Shown piece after piece: positions 24,251 through 32,320 of a stretch of DNA of 64,000 nucleotides (its first letter is position 1; each line of letters begins with the position of its first letter). The stretch is taken from assembly GCF_004362825.1 (NCBI RefSeq), contig NZ_SNXZ01000010.1, positions 111,361 through 175,360 on the forward strand. Direction: 5' to 3'. The DNA is from Labedaea rhizosphaerae. GTDB taxonomy: Bacteria > Actinomycetota > Actinomycetes > Mycobacteriales > Pseudonocardiaceae. The notes under the pieces are model-generated. The model did no database searches. It saw only the letters and a program-made list of their open reading frames with translations, and had not been told where the DNA came from. The translations under genes and the position numbers were made by a program.

Positions 24251-25364
24251 GGTGACCGCGTTGGCGACCGGGTTCGGTGTGCTGGACGCGCTGCCCGCCG
24301 ACGCCCCCGGCCCGCGGGTGTGGCGCGCGCTCGGCCGCGCCGGGCTGATCGAGCAGGTGTACCGGGACGGGTCGGCGGCCGCCGGGGTGGACCCGGAGCG
24401 GCTCGGTCGGCTGCTCGCCGAGGTCGACGAGCGCTTCGCAGTCGGCGCCACGCTCGCGGTGTGCGTGCAGCTGGCCACGGTCCTGCCGGTGCTGGCGACC
24501 GGCGGTGGTCCGGCGGCGCCGGCGTTGCGCCGTGCGCTCGCGGGCGAGGCCGTGGTCGGGCTGGCCGCCACGGACGCGGGCACCGGCTCCGACCTGACCG
24601 CGCTCGACACCCAGGTCCGCCTGGGCGGGGACGAGCTCGAGGTCACCGGCACCAAGCGCTGGATCACCAACGCGACGGCGGCCGAGCACTTCCTCGTGCT
24701 CGCCCGTCACCGCGCCGGCCGCCACTTCACGAACTTCACCTGGGTGCTGGTGCCGGTCTCGGCGCCGGGGGTCGCGGTGACGCCCGCGGACACCGAGCTG
24801 TTCACCGGATCCGGCGTCGGCCACGTGCGCTTCGACCGGGTGCGGTTGCCCGTGGACCACGTGGTCGGGCGGCCAGGCCGCGGCCTGCCGAGCTTCGGCA
24901 GGCACATCGGCACCGAGCGGCTGGCCGGCGCGTTGTGGGCGGTCGCGCTGTGCCGCCGGACGCTGGCCGCAACGCTGCGCCGGCTGTCGGCGCGACCCCA
25001 CGGCGACGGCGTGCTGTGGGACCTCGACGGCATCCGGCACCGCTTCGCCGCCTGCCTGGTCGAGCTGCGGCAGCTGGACGCCCTGACCCGGGAGCTCGGT
25101 GACCGGATCACCAGCGGGCACGACAGCGGCGCGGCGGCGTTGCTCAAGGCCGCGGTGGGCCGCGCGGTGCCGCAGGTGCTCGGCGAGTGCGCCCAGTTGC
25201 AGGGCGCCGAGGGGTTCACCGCCGGCGGAGCGCGAACGCTCGGCGCCCAGGCGGGGATCTTCGCCGTCGGCGGTGGTGTGACCGAAGTGGTGCTCGGCGC
25301 GGTCGCCGGCGACGCGCAGGCGTGGCTGGACGAGCTGGACCCGGCGTCGCGGTCATGGCCGTAG
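24243..25364 (+). CDS. Acyl-CoA dehydrogenase-like flavoprotein 2
   Basis: This 373-residue paralogue is closer to typical acyl-CoA dehydrogenases: GLAATDAGTGSDLTALDT is the FAD/substrate loop, GTKRWITNATAAEHFLVLAR follows, and FRFDRVRLP-like HVRFDRVRLPVDHVVG marks the beta domain end. The C-terminal domain carries GAEGFTAGGARTLGAQAGIFA. TTG 24243 lies within the 3' end of the first dehydrogenase gene. Two different dehydrogenases in one operon suggest either a heterodimer or two successive desaturations. It overlaps the phosphopantetheinyl transferase gene by 10 nt. Confidence 0.85.
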   Translation: MSEVTALATGFGVLDALPADAPGPRVWRALGRAGLIEQVYRDGSAAAGVDPERLGRLLAEVDERFAVGATLAVCVQLATVLPVLATGGGPAAPALRRALAGEAVVGLAATDAGTGSDLTALDTQVRLGGDELEVTGTKRWITNATAAEHFLVLARHRAGRHFTNFTWVLVPVSAPGVAVTPADTELFTGSGVGHVRFDRVRLPVDHVVGRPGRGLPSFGRHIGTERLAGALWAVALCRRTLAATLRRLSARPHGDGVLWDLDGIRHRFAACLVELRQLDALTRELGDRITSGHDSGAAALLKAAVGRAVPQVLGECAQLQGAEGFTAGGARTLGAQAGIFAVGGGVTEVVLGAVAGDAQAWLDELDPASRSWP

Positions 25365-25978
25365 TCCAGGTGGCCGCTGGGGTGTGGGTGGCGAGCGCCC
25401 CCGTGGCCGCGGTACGCGGGTCCGGGCACCCGGCGGACGTGGCCGCGAGCACCGGGATGCGGCCGCACCGCGCGCGGGAGTTCCTGGCGGGCCGGGATTT
25501 GCTGCGGGCCACGCTCGCGCACCTCTTCCCGCGGGCCGCGGACGCGGAGGTGGCGTCGCGCACCGGCGGCAAACCGTACCTGCGCGGGCATCCCGGGGTG
25601 GGCATCAGCGTGTCGCACGACGCCGGTGTGGCCGCGGTGGGTGTGGCCCTTGGCAAGGAGATCGGCGTCGACGTCCAGCGGCCGGACCGCAGCGTGCGCC
25701 CCGGACTGCTGCGCCGTTGCCTCGGCCGGCACGCCGACGCCGTAGCCGCACTGTCCACACGGGACGCGGCGATGGAACTTGCGTGGGTGTGGACCGTCCA
25801 GGAGGCCTGCGTGAAGGCGACCGGCGCGGGGCTCGCCGGCCGGCCGTGGGCGATCGAGGTGGTGCCGGGCCACTCGTCGGGCCAGTGGCCCCGCGGCCGC
25901 TGGGTCAGCCTGCGTGACCGCTCGCGGATCCCGTTCAGCTGCGCGTTCAGCACGGACCAACCGGGGAGATCGATGTGA
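25355..25978 (+). CDS. 4'-Phosphopantetheinyl transferase (Sfp type)
   Basis: The 207-residue enzyme has GKPYLRGHPGVGISVSHDAG, EIGVDVQRPDR (Asp ligands for magnesium) and WVWTVQEACVKATGAGLAG, matching the GxDVE and WxxKEAxxK motifs with Gln in place of Lys before Glu. It converts apo carrier proteins to holo form, here probably the PKS ACP, the free ACP and the fused ACP domain. The frame is open further upstream, but ATG 25355 gives a normal length. The jadomycin cluster also carries its own such enzyme (JadM). The stop overlaps the next start as GTGA. Confidence 0.92.
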   Translation: MAVVQVAAGVWVASAPVAAVRGSGHPADVAASTGMRPHRAREFLAGRDLLRATLAHLFPRAADAEVASRTGGKPYLRGHPGVGISVSHDAGVAAVGVALGKEIGVDVQRPDRSVRPGLLRRCLGRHADAVAALSTRDAAMELAWVWTVQEACVKATGAGLAGRPWAIEVVPGHSSGQWPRGRWVSLRDRSRIPFSCAFSTDQPGRSM

Positions 25979-26874
25979 CCGCCCTCAGTTGCTACACCAC
26001 GAACCTCGTCGAGTACCTCCTGCGCGAGAACCCCGGTGCGCGGTGGCGCCTGGCCGAGGCGATCCGGCTCGGCGTGCGTCCCGACCCGCCGGGCGAGGGG
26101 CTGGTCTTCTCCCAGCACACCAGGATCGATCGGGACGCTTCGGGTCGCGAGCTCGCCTATCGGGGCGCCGCGTCCTGGGCGGCGGCACGGACGGCGCTGG
26201 CCGACGAGCTGGCCCGGCACGGGCGCGTGCTCGCGGTGACCGACACGGCGCACCTGCCCTGGTCGCCGTACCCGGCCGACGCCCACGGTCCACATTGGAT
26301 CCTTTTGCTGGGCCGGGACCGTGACCGGTGGCACGTGGTGGACCGCTTCGCCGCGCTGACCATGCACGGGCGGCAACGGCCCCACGAGGGGTGGCTGACC
26401 GACGACGAACTCCGGCTGGCGATGTCACCCGTTCCCGCGCCGCTGTCCGCCCGGGACGCGTACGCCCTCGGCGAGCGGGTCGAGCTGCCCCCGCTCACGC
26501 ACTACCGTTGGCTGGCCAAGGTTCCGGCCACCACCCAGCCGGTGGTGCACTGGTCGACCACGCCCGTCCCGACGCTGCGGCTGGTCGCCGAGCGGCTCGT
26601 GGCCGACGAGCAGGCGCTGGCCGAGCACGTCGACGACCTGTGGGCGGCGGGCGTGCACCAGCAGTTCCGGCTCGGCCTGTTCGTCGAGCGCGGCCTGGTC
26701 GCGCCCGAGCAGGCGCGGCCGGTGGTGGCGGCGTGGACCAGGTTGCAGCGGCCGCTGCGCTTCGCGGTCGAGTCGGCCCGGCGCGGCAAGCCGCGACCGG
26801 ACCTGGTGGCCACGGCGTTCGACCGGCTCGTCGCGGCGACCGAAGCGACCTTGCCCGCGCTCTCGGAGGTGTGA
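25975..26874 (+). CDS. BtrH-like acyltransferase, stand-alone paralogue
   Basis: The 299-residue protein matches the N-terminal domain of the 18972 product: Cys6 (ALSCYTTNL), His107 in AHGPHWILLLG and Asp123 in VVDRF, and the shared motif TDTAHLPWSPY. The Cys-to-His distance is 101 residues in both. It lacks the carrier domain. It probably uses an acyl-ACP as donor. The C-terminal helical part (VAERLVADEQALAEHVDDLW) is of unknown role. GTG 25975 overlaps the upstream stop. A hydrolase or cyclase role for this papain-like fold cannot be excluded. Confidence 0.6.
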   Translation: MTALSCYTTNLVEYLLRENPGARWRLAEAIRLGVRPDPPGEGLVFSQHTRIDRDASGRELAYRGAASWAAARTALADELARHGRVLAVTDTAHLPWSPYPADAHGPHWILLLGRDRDRWHVVDRFAALTMHGRQRPHEGWLTDDELRLAMSPVPAPLSARDAYALGERVELPPLTHYRWLAKVPATTQPVVHWSTTPVPTLRLVAERLVADEQALAEHVDDLWAAGVHQQFRLGLFVERGLVAPEQARPVVAAWTRLQRPLRFAVESARRGKPRPDLVATAFDRLVAATEATLPALSEV

Positions 26875-26879
26875 CCCCA

Positions 26880-28433
26880 GTGGATGGTCAGCACACGATG
26901 TACGACTGGTTCGCGGCGTCGGTGGCGAGCGGTCCGGACCGGGTCGCGCTCGACATCGACGGCGTGGAGTTGACCTACGGCGAGCTCGCCGACCTGGCCG
27001 ACCGGATCGCCGGCCTGCTCATCCGGCACACTCATGGGGTGCCGTCGCGGGTCGGGCTGCTTGCGGTGCGGACCGTGGCCGCGTACGCGGGATACCTGGC
27101 CGTGCAACGGCTCGGCGCGACGGTGGTGCCGCTCAACCCCGCGTTCCCGCCGGCGCGCAACGCCGCGATCGCACGGCTGGCGGGGCTGGACGCGGTGCTC
27201 GCGGACCGGAACACCCCCGCACAGCCGGGCCTGCAGGTGCCGGTCCTTCGTCTGGGGGACAAGGCATTGCCGCGCGCTGACCTTCCAAAGCCGGGCGCGG
27301 AGGCGCGGGACATCGCCTACATCCTGTTCACGTCCGGGTCGACCGGCGCGCCCAAAGGCGTGTGCATCGCGCACCGCAACGTGGACGCCTACTTGGCGCA
27401 CGTGATCCCGCGGTACGCGACCGAGGGCGGGGCACGGTTCTCGCAGTTCTTCGACCTGACCTTCGACCCGTCCGTGTACGACATGTTCACCGCGTGGGGG
27501 TCGGGGTCCACCCTGGTCGTCCCGACCCGCGGCGACGTCCTGTCGCCGGTCCGGTTCGTCAACGCCCGCGGTGTGACGCACTGGAACTCGGTGCCGTCGG
27601 TGATCTCCTTCGCGCGGCGCATGCGCGCGCTGGCCCCGGCGAGCATGCCGACGTTGCGCTGGAGCCTGTTCTGCGGCGAACCGCTGACCATCCAGCAGGC
27701 GCAGGCGTGGCAAGAGGCCGCGCCGGGCAGTGTGGTGGAGAACCTGTACGGGCCCACGGAAATGACGGTGACGTGCACGGAGCACCGCCTGCCGGGGGAG
27801 CAGCGCGACTGGGTGCGCCCGTCGAACGGCACGGTCCCGATCGGCACCGTCTACTCCGGACTGGAACACCTCGTCCTGGATGAACTCGGGCGCCCCGCGG
27901 CGACGGGCGAGCTGTGCCTGCGCGGCCCGCAACGGTTCCCGGGTTACCTGGATCCAGTGGACAACAAGGGTCGCTTCGTGAGCTTCGACGGCGAGCGGGC
28001 CACCGACTACGACGGCTCAGCGCCCCTCACCGACGACCACTGGTACCGCACGGGCGATCGGGTGGGCCACCACGGCGGTGACCTCGTCCACCTCGGCCGG
28101 CTCGACCAGCAGGTGAAGATCCGCGGCTACCGGGTCGAGCTGGGCGAGATCGAAGCGGTGCTGCGCAGGCAACCCGGCGTCACCGATGCCGTGGTGCTGG
28201 CCCGCGCCACGGGCGGTGGCGAGGTGGAGCTGGTGGCGGCCTACACCGGCACCGAGCAGGACGAGGACGAATTGCTGGGCGCGTTGCGCACCGGCCTGCC
28301 CGGGTACATGGTGCCGCGCACCGTGACGGCGTTCGCGCAGTTCCCGTTGAACCAGAACGGGAAGATCGACCGCAAGGCCATCGGCTCGGCACTGGTGGCA
28401 GCGACCGAGCCCACCGCGGCCTCGACCACCTGA
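26880..28433 (+). CDS. Amino-acid-type AMP ligase (stand-alone adenylation enzyme)
   Basis: The 517-residue enzyme has all ANL motifs: LTYGELADLADRIAGLL, FTSGSTGAPKGVCIAH, the A4/A5 segment FFDLTFDPSVYDMF and ENLYGPTEMTVTCTEH, WYRTGDRVG, LDQQVKIRGYRVELGEIEA and NQNGKIDRKAIG. The A4 Asp suggests an alpha-amino acid; the enzyme resembles stand-alone prolyl/alanyl:carrier ligases. GTG 26880 lies 10 nt after GGAGG and was preferred to GTG 26871, which abuts that site. It ends the rightward operon. It differs strongly from the ligase at 20099, so two acids may be activated. Confidence 0.9.
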   Translation: MDGQHTMYDWFAASVASGPDRVALDIDGVELTYGELADLADRIAGLLIRHTHGVPSRVGLLAVRTVAAYAGYLAVQRLGATVVPLNPAFPPARNAAIARLAGLDAVLADRNTPAQPGLQVPVLRLGDKALPRADLPKPGAEARDIAYILFTSGSTGAPKGVCIAHRNVDAYLAHVIPRYATEGGARFSQFFDLTFDPSVYDMFTAWGSGSTLVVPTRGDVLSPVRFVNARGVTHWNSVPSVISFARRMRALAPASMPTLRWSLFCGEPLTIQQAQAWQEAAPGSVVENLYGPTEMTVTCTEHRLPGEQRDWVRPSNGTVPIGTVYSGLEHLVLDELGRPAATGELCLRGPQRFPGYLDPVDNKGRFVSFDGERATDYDGSAPLTDDHWYRTGDRVGHHGGDLVHLGRLDQQVKIRGYRVELGEIEAVLRRQPGVTDAVVLARATGGGEVELVAAYTGTEQDEDELLGALRTGLPGYMVPRTVTAFAQFPLNQNGKIDRKAIGSALVAATEPTAASTT

Positions 28434-28455
28434 AGCCGTCCGGGTTGGTCGGGGG

Positions 28456-29304
28456 TCATTGCCATTCGTAGCGGCCGTCGATCGAGAATTGTGGTTTTCC
28501 GTGCCGATGCTGGGCTTCGCGCGCAATGGGAATCATCGCCGCCTCCGCGGCGCGATCGACGACGAGGTGGCGCACCCAGCCGTGGTCGATCAGCGCGATG
28601 CCGGTGGACGTGCCGGCCTTCAGTATCTTCCTGGGGTCAGGCGGCTCTCCATAGGAGAAGGTGTCGATCTCGCCCGCCCGCAGCAAGGCCGTGGCCTCGT
28701 CGGTGGTGACCCACCGAGGACCTGGAGCCAGCGGGTCGTAGGAGTCGGCGTGGTTGTGGTAGTCGATGACGTGGCCATGCCGGTGCCGGAGGTCGTTCGC
28801 CGCGGCGACATAGGCCGGGTATCCCTGCGAGTCCGCGTGGGTCGGGCGGTAGTACAGGTATCGGCCGTTCTCGTCCCGGCGTTCGGCGTACTCGAAGCGG
28901 ACGGTCCCGTCTGGTTCCTTGCTGAAGCTCGAGACGGCGCGGCACCTGATCAGGTCGATCATCTCGTCTTGACCGATGACACGGTCCGACTTCTTCTCCA
29001 GCCGCCACGCTCGAACGGACACGAAGACGGTGAGCGCACACGTGAGGAAGAAGACGCCGCCGAGGATCCCGGCCACGAACCGAGCGGGGGACTTGTCGAT
29101 CAGGAAGGCCAGGAGAAGACCCGAAAAAGCGCCGATGAACTGGCAGAGCAGGGCGGCGAGGTAAAGCGGGGCCATGATCAGCACCGCCATCTCGCCCCCG
29201 GACGGCCCCTTGTACGCCCACAAGACCACCAAGCCGAACACTGCCAGCGCGACCCCGACGACGACCACGGAGAAATCCAGCGCGGACCACAGAAAAGCCA
29301 TCAT
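28456..29304 (-). CDS. Membrane protein of unknown function, three TM helices
   Basis: I do not recognise this 282-residue protein. The first 110 residues hold three hydrophobic helices (FSVVVVGVALAVFGLVVLW, IMAPLYLAALLCQFIGAF and FVAGILGGVFFLTCALTVFV). The rest is a soluble domain with RPTHADSQGYPAYVAAANDL and GIALIDHGWVRHLVVDR. The frame is open to a TTG at 29379, but that TTG is part of a TTGACA -35 box, so ATG 29304 was chosen. Divergent orientation from a TetR gene and shared operators suggest that the regulator controls it. Confidence 0.7.
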   Translation of the reverse strand: MMAFLWSALDFSVVVVGVALAVFGLVVLWAYKGPSGGEMAVLIMAPLYLAALLCQFIGAFSGLLLAFLIDKSPARFVAGILGGVFFLTCALTVFVSVRAWRLEKKSDRVIGQDEMIDLIRCRAVSSFSKEPDGTVRFEYAERRDENGRYLYYRPTHADSQGYPAYVAAANDLRHRHGHVIDYHNHADSYDPLAPGPRWVTTDEATALLRAGEIDTFSYGEPPDPRKILKAGTSTGIALIDHGWVRHLVVDRAAEAAMIPIAREAQHRHGKPQFSIDGRYEWQ

Positions 29305-29350
29305 CGCGTCACGCCCAGACGTCGGCGGCGAATGGATCGGATCGAGACCG

Positions 29351-29379
29351 AGCATGAGGCTTTCCGGACATGCTGTCAA
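29351..29379 (-). promoter_or_regulatory. Promoter of the membrane protein gene
   Basis: On the minus strand TTGACA (29379-29374) is followed after exactly 17 nt by CATGCT (29356-29351). This predicts an mRNA leader of about 40 nt before ATG 29304. A TCCGGACA element lies within the spacer, where a bound repressor would block polymerase. Confidence 0.6.
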
Positions 29380-29409
29380 GACACTCTGTCCGGACAGTGC
29401 GTCCGGACA
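29362..29409. promoter_or_regulatory. Three TCCGGACA elements, putative TetR operator
   Basis: TCCGGACA occurs at 29363-29370, 29389-29396 and 29402-29409. The middle copy forms the perfect palindrome TGTCCGGACA. They lie between the divergent membrane protein and TetR genes and overlap the promoter of the former. This arrangement is typical for a TetR regulator controlling itself and its neighbour. Confidence 0.6.
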
Positions 29410-29459
29410 AACGTGGGGTTAGCATGCGCTGACACCCCGACACCGCCCGGAGCTCCCGC

Positions 29460-30083
29460 ATGCCATCCGTGACCAGGCCTGGCCGGCCGAGCCGGCAAGA
29501 GCGCCGGGCGTCGATGGAACGACGCCTGTTCGAGGCGACCGAGCACCTGATCGACGAGGGCGCCAGCTTCACCGAACTCAGCGTCGAACGGCTGGCCGCG
29601 CAGGCCGGCATCTCGCGATCGACGTTCTACGTGCACTTCCAGGACAAGGGCGAGCTCGCCCGGATGCTCACCAGGACCGTGCTGACCGAGCTCCGCGAAG
29701 TCTCCCGCCGCTGGTGGGACGTGGCCGAGCACGCGGTCCGCGCGGACCTGGAAGCCTCGATCACCGCCATCGTGGACGTCTACCGACGCCACGCCGCCGC
29801 CTTCACCGCGGTCGTGGAGACCGCGACCTATGACACCGCGGTGGCCGAGGACCTGCGGGTGCTCGTCCAGGAGATCATCGACGCCACGCGGACGGCCATC
29901 GAACGCGGCCGCGCTGCCGGGACCATGCGTGACGTCGCGCCCGCGGAAACCGCCGCCGTGCTCACCTGGATGGTCGAACGAGCCGGCTACCAGTTGGTCC
30001 GCCGCGGCGACGCGGGCGACGACCCGAAGATCGTCGCGGTGCTCACCGACATCATCTGGACCACGCTGTACCGCGCGCCCTAG
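29460..30083 (+). CDS. TetR-family transcriptional regulator
   Basis: The 207-residue protein has an N-terminal TetR helix-turn-helix (LSVERLAAQAGISRSTFYVHF, about residues 40-60) preceded by a basic PGRPSRQERRASMERR arm. The helical ligand-binding domain ends in AVLTDIIWTTLYRAP. It probably represses the divergent membrane protein gene through the TCCGGACA elements. Its ligand is unknown. A possible -10 (TAGCAT, 29420-29425) lies just upstream without a clear -35. Confidence 0.92.
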   Translation: MPSVTRPGRPSRQERRASMERRLFEATEHLIDEGASFTELSVERLAAQAGISRSTFYVHFQDKGELARMLTRTVLTELREVSRRWWDVAEHAVRADLEASITAIVDVYRRHAAAFTAVVETATYDTAVAEDLRVLVQEIIDATRTAIERGRAAGTMRDVAPAETAAVLTWMVERAGYQLVRRGDAGDDPKIVAVLTDIIWTTLYRAP

Positions 30084-30101
30084 CCCGTTCCCCCGGGCGC
30101 G
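30074..30101. terminator. Hairpin between convergent TetR and kinase genes
   Basis: CGCGCCC (30074-30080) and GGGCGCG (30095-30101) are inverse complements around a 14-nt loop that includes the TetR stop codon. It lies in a 30-bp convergent gap. A bidirectional terminator is likely. Confidence 0.4.
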
Positions 30102-30113
30102 GCGCCGCAAGCC

Positions 30114-31475
30114 TCAGTGATCGGTGAGGCGGTCGCGTTCGCGGTAACGGGGCAGGATCCGGCAGGCACGCGGATCGCTGGGGGAGTGCTGCACCCCCAA
30201 TTCGCTCAGGCGCAGGTGGATCCGCGCCCCGCCGAGCCGGCCGCGGTCGATGCGGATGCTGCCACCGCACGACGCGGCGGTCTCCCGGGCGATCGCCAGC
30301 CCCAGGCCGGTCGAGCCCCGGCCGCTCACCCCACGCCGGAGCGCGGTGCTGGTGTCGCCGATGCCCACCCCGCCGTCCTCGACGACCAGGTTCACCCAGC
30401 CGGCGTGCTTGACCACGGTCACCTCGAGCGGCGTGGTCGGACTCGTGTGCTGGAAGACGTTGGTCACCAAGGCGTCCACCACGGCGGCCACGTCAGCGGC
30501 GTCCACGCCCACGTGTGCCTCGGCCACTTCGCAGTCGAGCCGGCACGGCCGGCCCTGGTGGTCGGCGAGCGCGGTCCAGAACCGCATCCGCGTGCGGACG
30601 ACCTGCACGGCGTCGCACGCCGCGGACACCCGGTCGGGTTGCTTCTCGGCCGAGCGGATGACGTCGGCGAGGTCGGCGTCCAGGGTGGCCACCGCCTCGC
30701 GGATCCGGTCGGCCAGCGGGCCGGGCCCGATCGAGTCCGCGTCCAGCCGCAGCGCGGTCAACGGCGTGCGCATCCGGTGCGACAGGTCGGCGACCATCGC
30801 GCGCTCCCGGGTCACGAGGTCGCGCACCCGCCGGCTCACCCGGTTCAGACCGGCGCCGATCCGGGCGAGCTCGGGTGGACCGGTGATCCGGACCGCCGAG
30901 TCGATGTCGCCCAGTTCGCCGTGCCCCAGGGACGCCACCGCGCGTTGCAGCGCGGCGAGCTTGCCGAGCGTCGGCCGCACGGCGATCGCCGCGGCAAGGG
31001 CGGCCAAGGCGACCGCGGTGACGCCGACCAGCCCCAGCAATACGTAGTCCGACCGCACAGCCGACCACACGGTGCCGTCCGGCAGGAACGCCTCGACGGT
31101 CACCAGCCCGCCCTCGGTGGGCACGGTGCGCACCACGGCCGTGCCACCCGGCGCGTCGACGACGGTCTCACCCGGCGCGCTCGCCGGGGCCGTCGGGGTC
31201 GCTGCCGCGTGCACCGTCCCGACCGTCCACCCGTCCGGGCCGCGCACGCCGAGCAGTCCCCGGGCGCCGAGGTCGGTGCGGGCGACCGAATCCAGCAGCT
31301 GGTCGGTGTCCGCGCCGAGCCGGACGGCCTCGGCGACGGCCGTGGTCTGCGCACTCGCCAGAGCCATGGTGCGGTCTTCGGCGGCGCGCCACAGCACGAC
31401 CGCGACCGCGACCAGCACCAGGGAGGCCACCGCCGAGCAGGTGAGCACCGCCAGGCGGACCGTCATCCGCCTCAT
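30114..31475 (-). CDS. Two-component sensor histidine kinase
   Basis: The 453-residue protein has a TM helix near 8-30, an extracytoplasmic sensor of about 110 residues, a second TM helix near 145-168, a HAMP region, and the H-box VADLSHRMRTPLTALRLD with the phosphoacceptor His. The ATPase has an N-box (ALVTNVFQHTS), DGGVGIG and GLGLAIARETA. ATG 31475 overlaps the response regulator stop (ATGA), so the two are coupled and surely partners. The sensor domain is Ala/Pro-rich and gives no ligand clue. Nearest possible targets are the adjacent sugar ABC transporter genes or genes elsewhere. Confidence 0.93.
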   Translation of the reverse strand: MRRMTVRLAVLTCSAVASLVLVAVAVVLWRAAEDRTMALASAQTTAVAEAVRLGADTDQLLDSVARTDLGARGLLGVRGPDGWTVGTVHAAATPTAPASAPGETVVDAPGGTAVVRTVPTEGGLVTVEAFLPDGTVWSAVRSDYVLLGLVGVTAVALAALAAAIAVRPTLGKLAALQRAVASLGHGELGDIDSAVRITGPPELARIGAGLNRVSRRVRDLVTRERAMVADLSHRMRTPLTALRLDADSIGPGPLADRIREAVATLDADLADVIRSAEKQPDRVSAACDAVQVVRTRMRFWTALADHQGRPCRLDCEVAEAHVGVDAADVAAVVDALVTNVFQHTSPTTPLEVTVVKHAGWVNLVVEDGGVGIGDTSTALRRGVSGRGSTGLGLAIARETAASCGGSIRIDRGRLGGARIHLRLSELGVQHSPSDPRACRILPRYRERDRLTDH

Positions 31476-32152
31476 GAAGGGTTGACGAGTTTCAGGCCGA
31501 CGCCGCGCACGGTGTGCAGGTAGCGGGGTTTGGCCGCGGTCTCCCCAAGCTTGCGGCGCAGCCCCGACACGTGGACGTCGATGGTCTGGTCGTCGCGTGC
31601 GTGGGGCTGCTGCCAGACCTCCTTCATCAGCTCGCGCCTGGTCACCACCTCACCCGCGCGGCTCGCGAGGTAGGCGAGCAGGTCGAACTCCCGCCTGCTC
31701 AGCGTCAGCTCCCGGCCGGCGAAGCTCGCCTTGCGCGGCAACCGGTCGAGGCACAGCTCGCCGACGCGCAGCGCCGGGTCCGGCTCCTCGTGCCCCGCGC
31801 GCCGCAGCACCGCACCGATCCGGGCGGCGATCTGGTCGACGGAGAACGGCTTCACCACGTAGTCGTCGGCCCCGGCGTTGAGCAGCCGCACCACGCTCGC
31901 GTCGTCACCGCGCGCGGTGACCACGATGACCGGCATCGAGCTGACGCTGCGCAGCATCCGCAATGCCGACTCACCGTCGAGGTCCGGCAGGCCCAGGTCG
32001 AGCAGGGCGATGTCGTGCACGGCCGCCGCGGCGTCGCGCAACGCCTCGAAGGCGGTGCCGTGCGATTGCACGGTGTGGCCACGCGTGCTCAGTGCGTGGT
32101 CGAGGGCCGCCCTGATCGTGCTGTCGTCCTCCACCAGGAGAATCGTGGCCAT
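31472..32152 (-). CDS. OmpR/PhoB-family response regulator
   Basis: The 226-residue protein has a canonical receiver domain: acidic pair in LLVEDDSTIR, phosphoacceptor Asp in ALLDLGLPDLDG, Thr in VIVVTARG and Lys in VVKPFS. A winged-helix domain follows (LTLSRREFDLLAYLASRAG, VDVHVSGLRRKLGE, VRGVGLKLV). Unlike the regulator at 1333 it has all phosphorylation residues and an adjacent kinase. ATG 32152 is read away from the ABC transporter genes; an inverted repeat in the gap (32236-32268) may be its binding site. Confidence 0.95.
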   Translation of the reverse strand: MATILLVEDDSTIRAALDHALSTRGHTVQSHGTAFEALRDAAAAVHDIALLDLGLPDLDGESALRMLRSVSSMPVIVVTARGDDASVVRLLNAGADDYVVKPFSVDQIAARIGAVLRRAGHEEPDPALRVGELCLDRLPRKASFAGRELTLSRREFDLLAYLASRAGEVVTRRELMKEVWQQPHARDDQTIDVHVSGLRRKLGETAAKPRYLHTVRGVGLKLVNPS

Positions 32153-32235
32153 CAGCCGCCCTCGGGTCGAGCGCTGTTCGAGTTCGCGAGCACGCTACGG
32201 CAGTACGGTCACGCATCGGCCACGGCTCGGTGTCG

Positions 32236-32268
32236 AACCTTAAGACTTCAGGACAGAAATTTAAGGTT
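32236..32268. promoter_or_regulatory. AACCTTAA/TTAAGGTT inverted repeat, putative operator
   Basis: AACCTTAA (32236-32243) and TTAAGGTT (32261-32268) flank 17 nt in the divergent gap between the response regulator and the ABC transporter operon. The repeat is strikingly AT-rich for this genome. A TAGGAT box at 32288-32293 could be the -10 of the transporter promoter. Confidence 0.5.
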
Positions 32269-32320
32269 CTGCTTCGGTACGGCTGGCTAGGATTCCCGGC
32301 ATTCGGCTTCAGGAGGAATC

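Noticed and set aside
1..28433. Diazo-forming (kinamycin/lomaiviticin-type) angucycline pathway
   Set aside because: None of the hydrazine-forming genes of those clusters was recognised; the nitrogen-related genes fit an aminoacyl-carrier route instead.
29305..29379. TTG 29379 as start of the membrane protein gene
   Set aside because: The TTG is the first triplet of a TTGACA -35 box with a -10 at 17 nt; the transcript would begin downstream of it.
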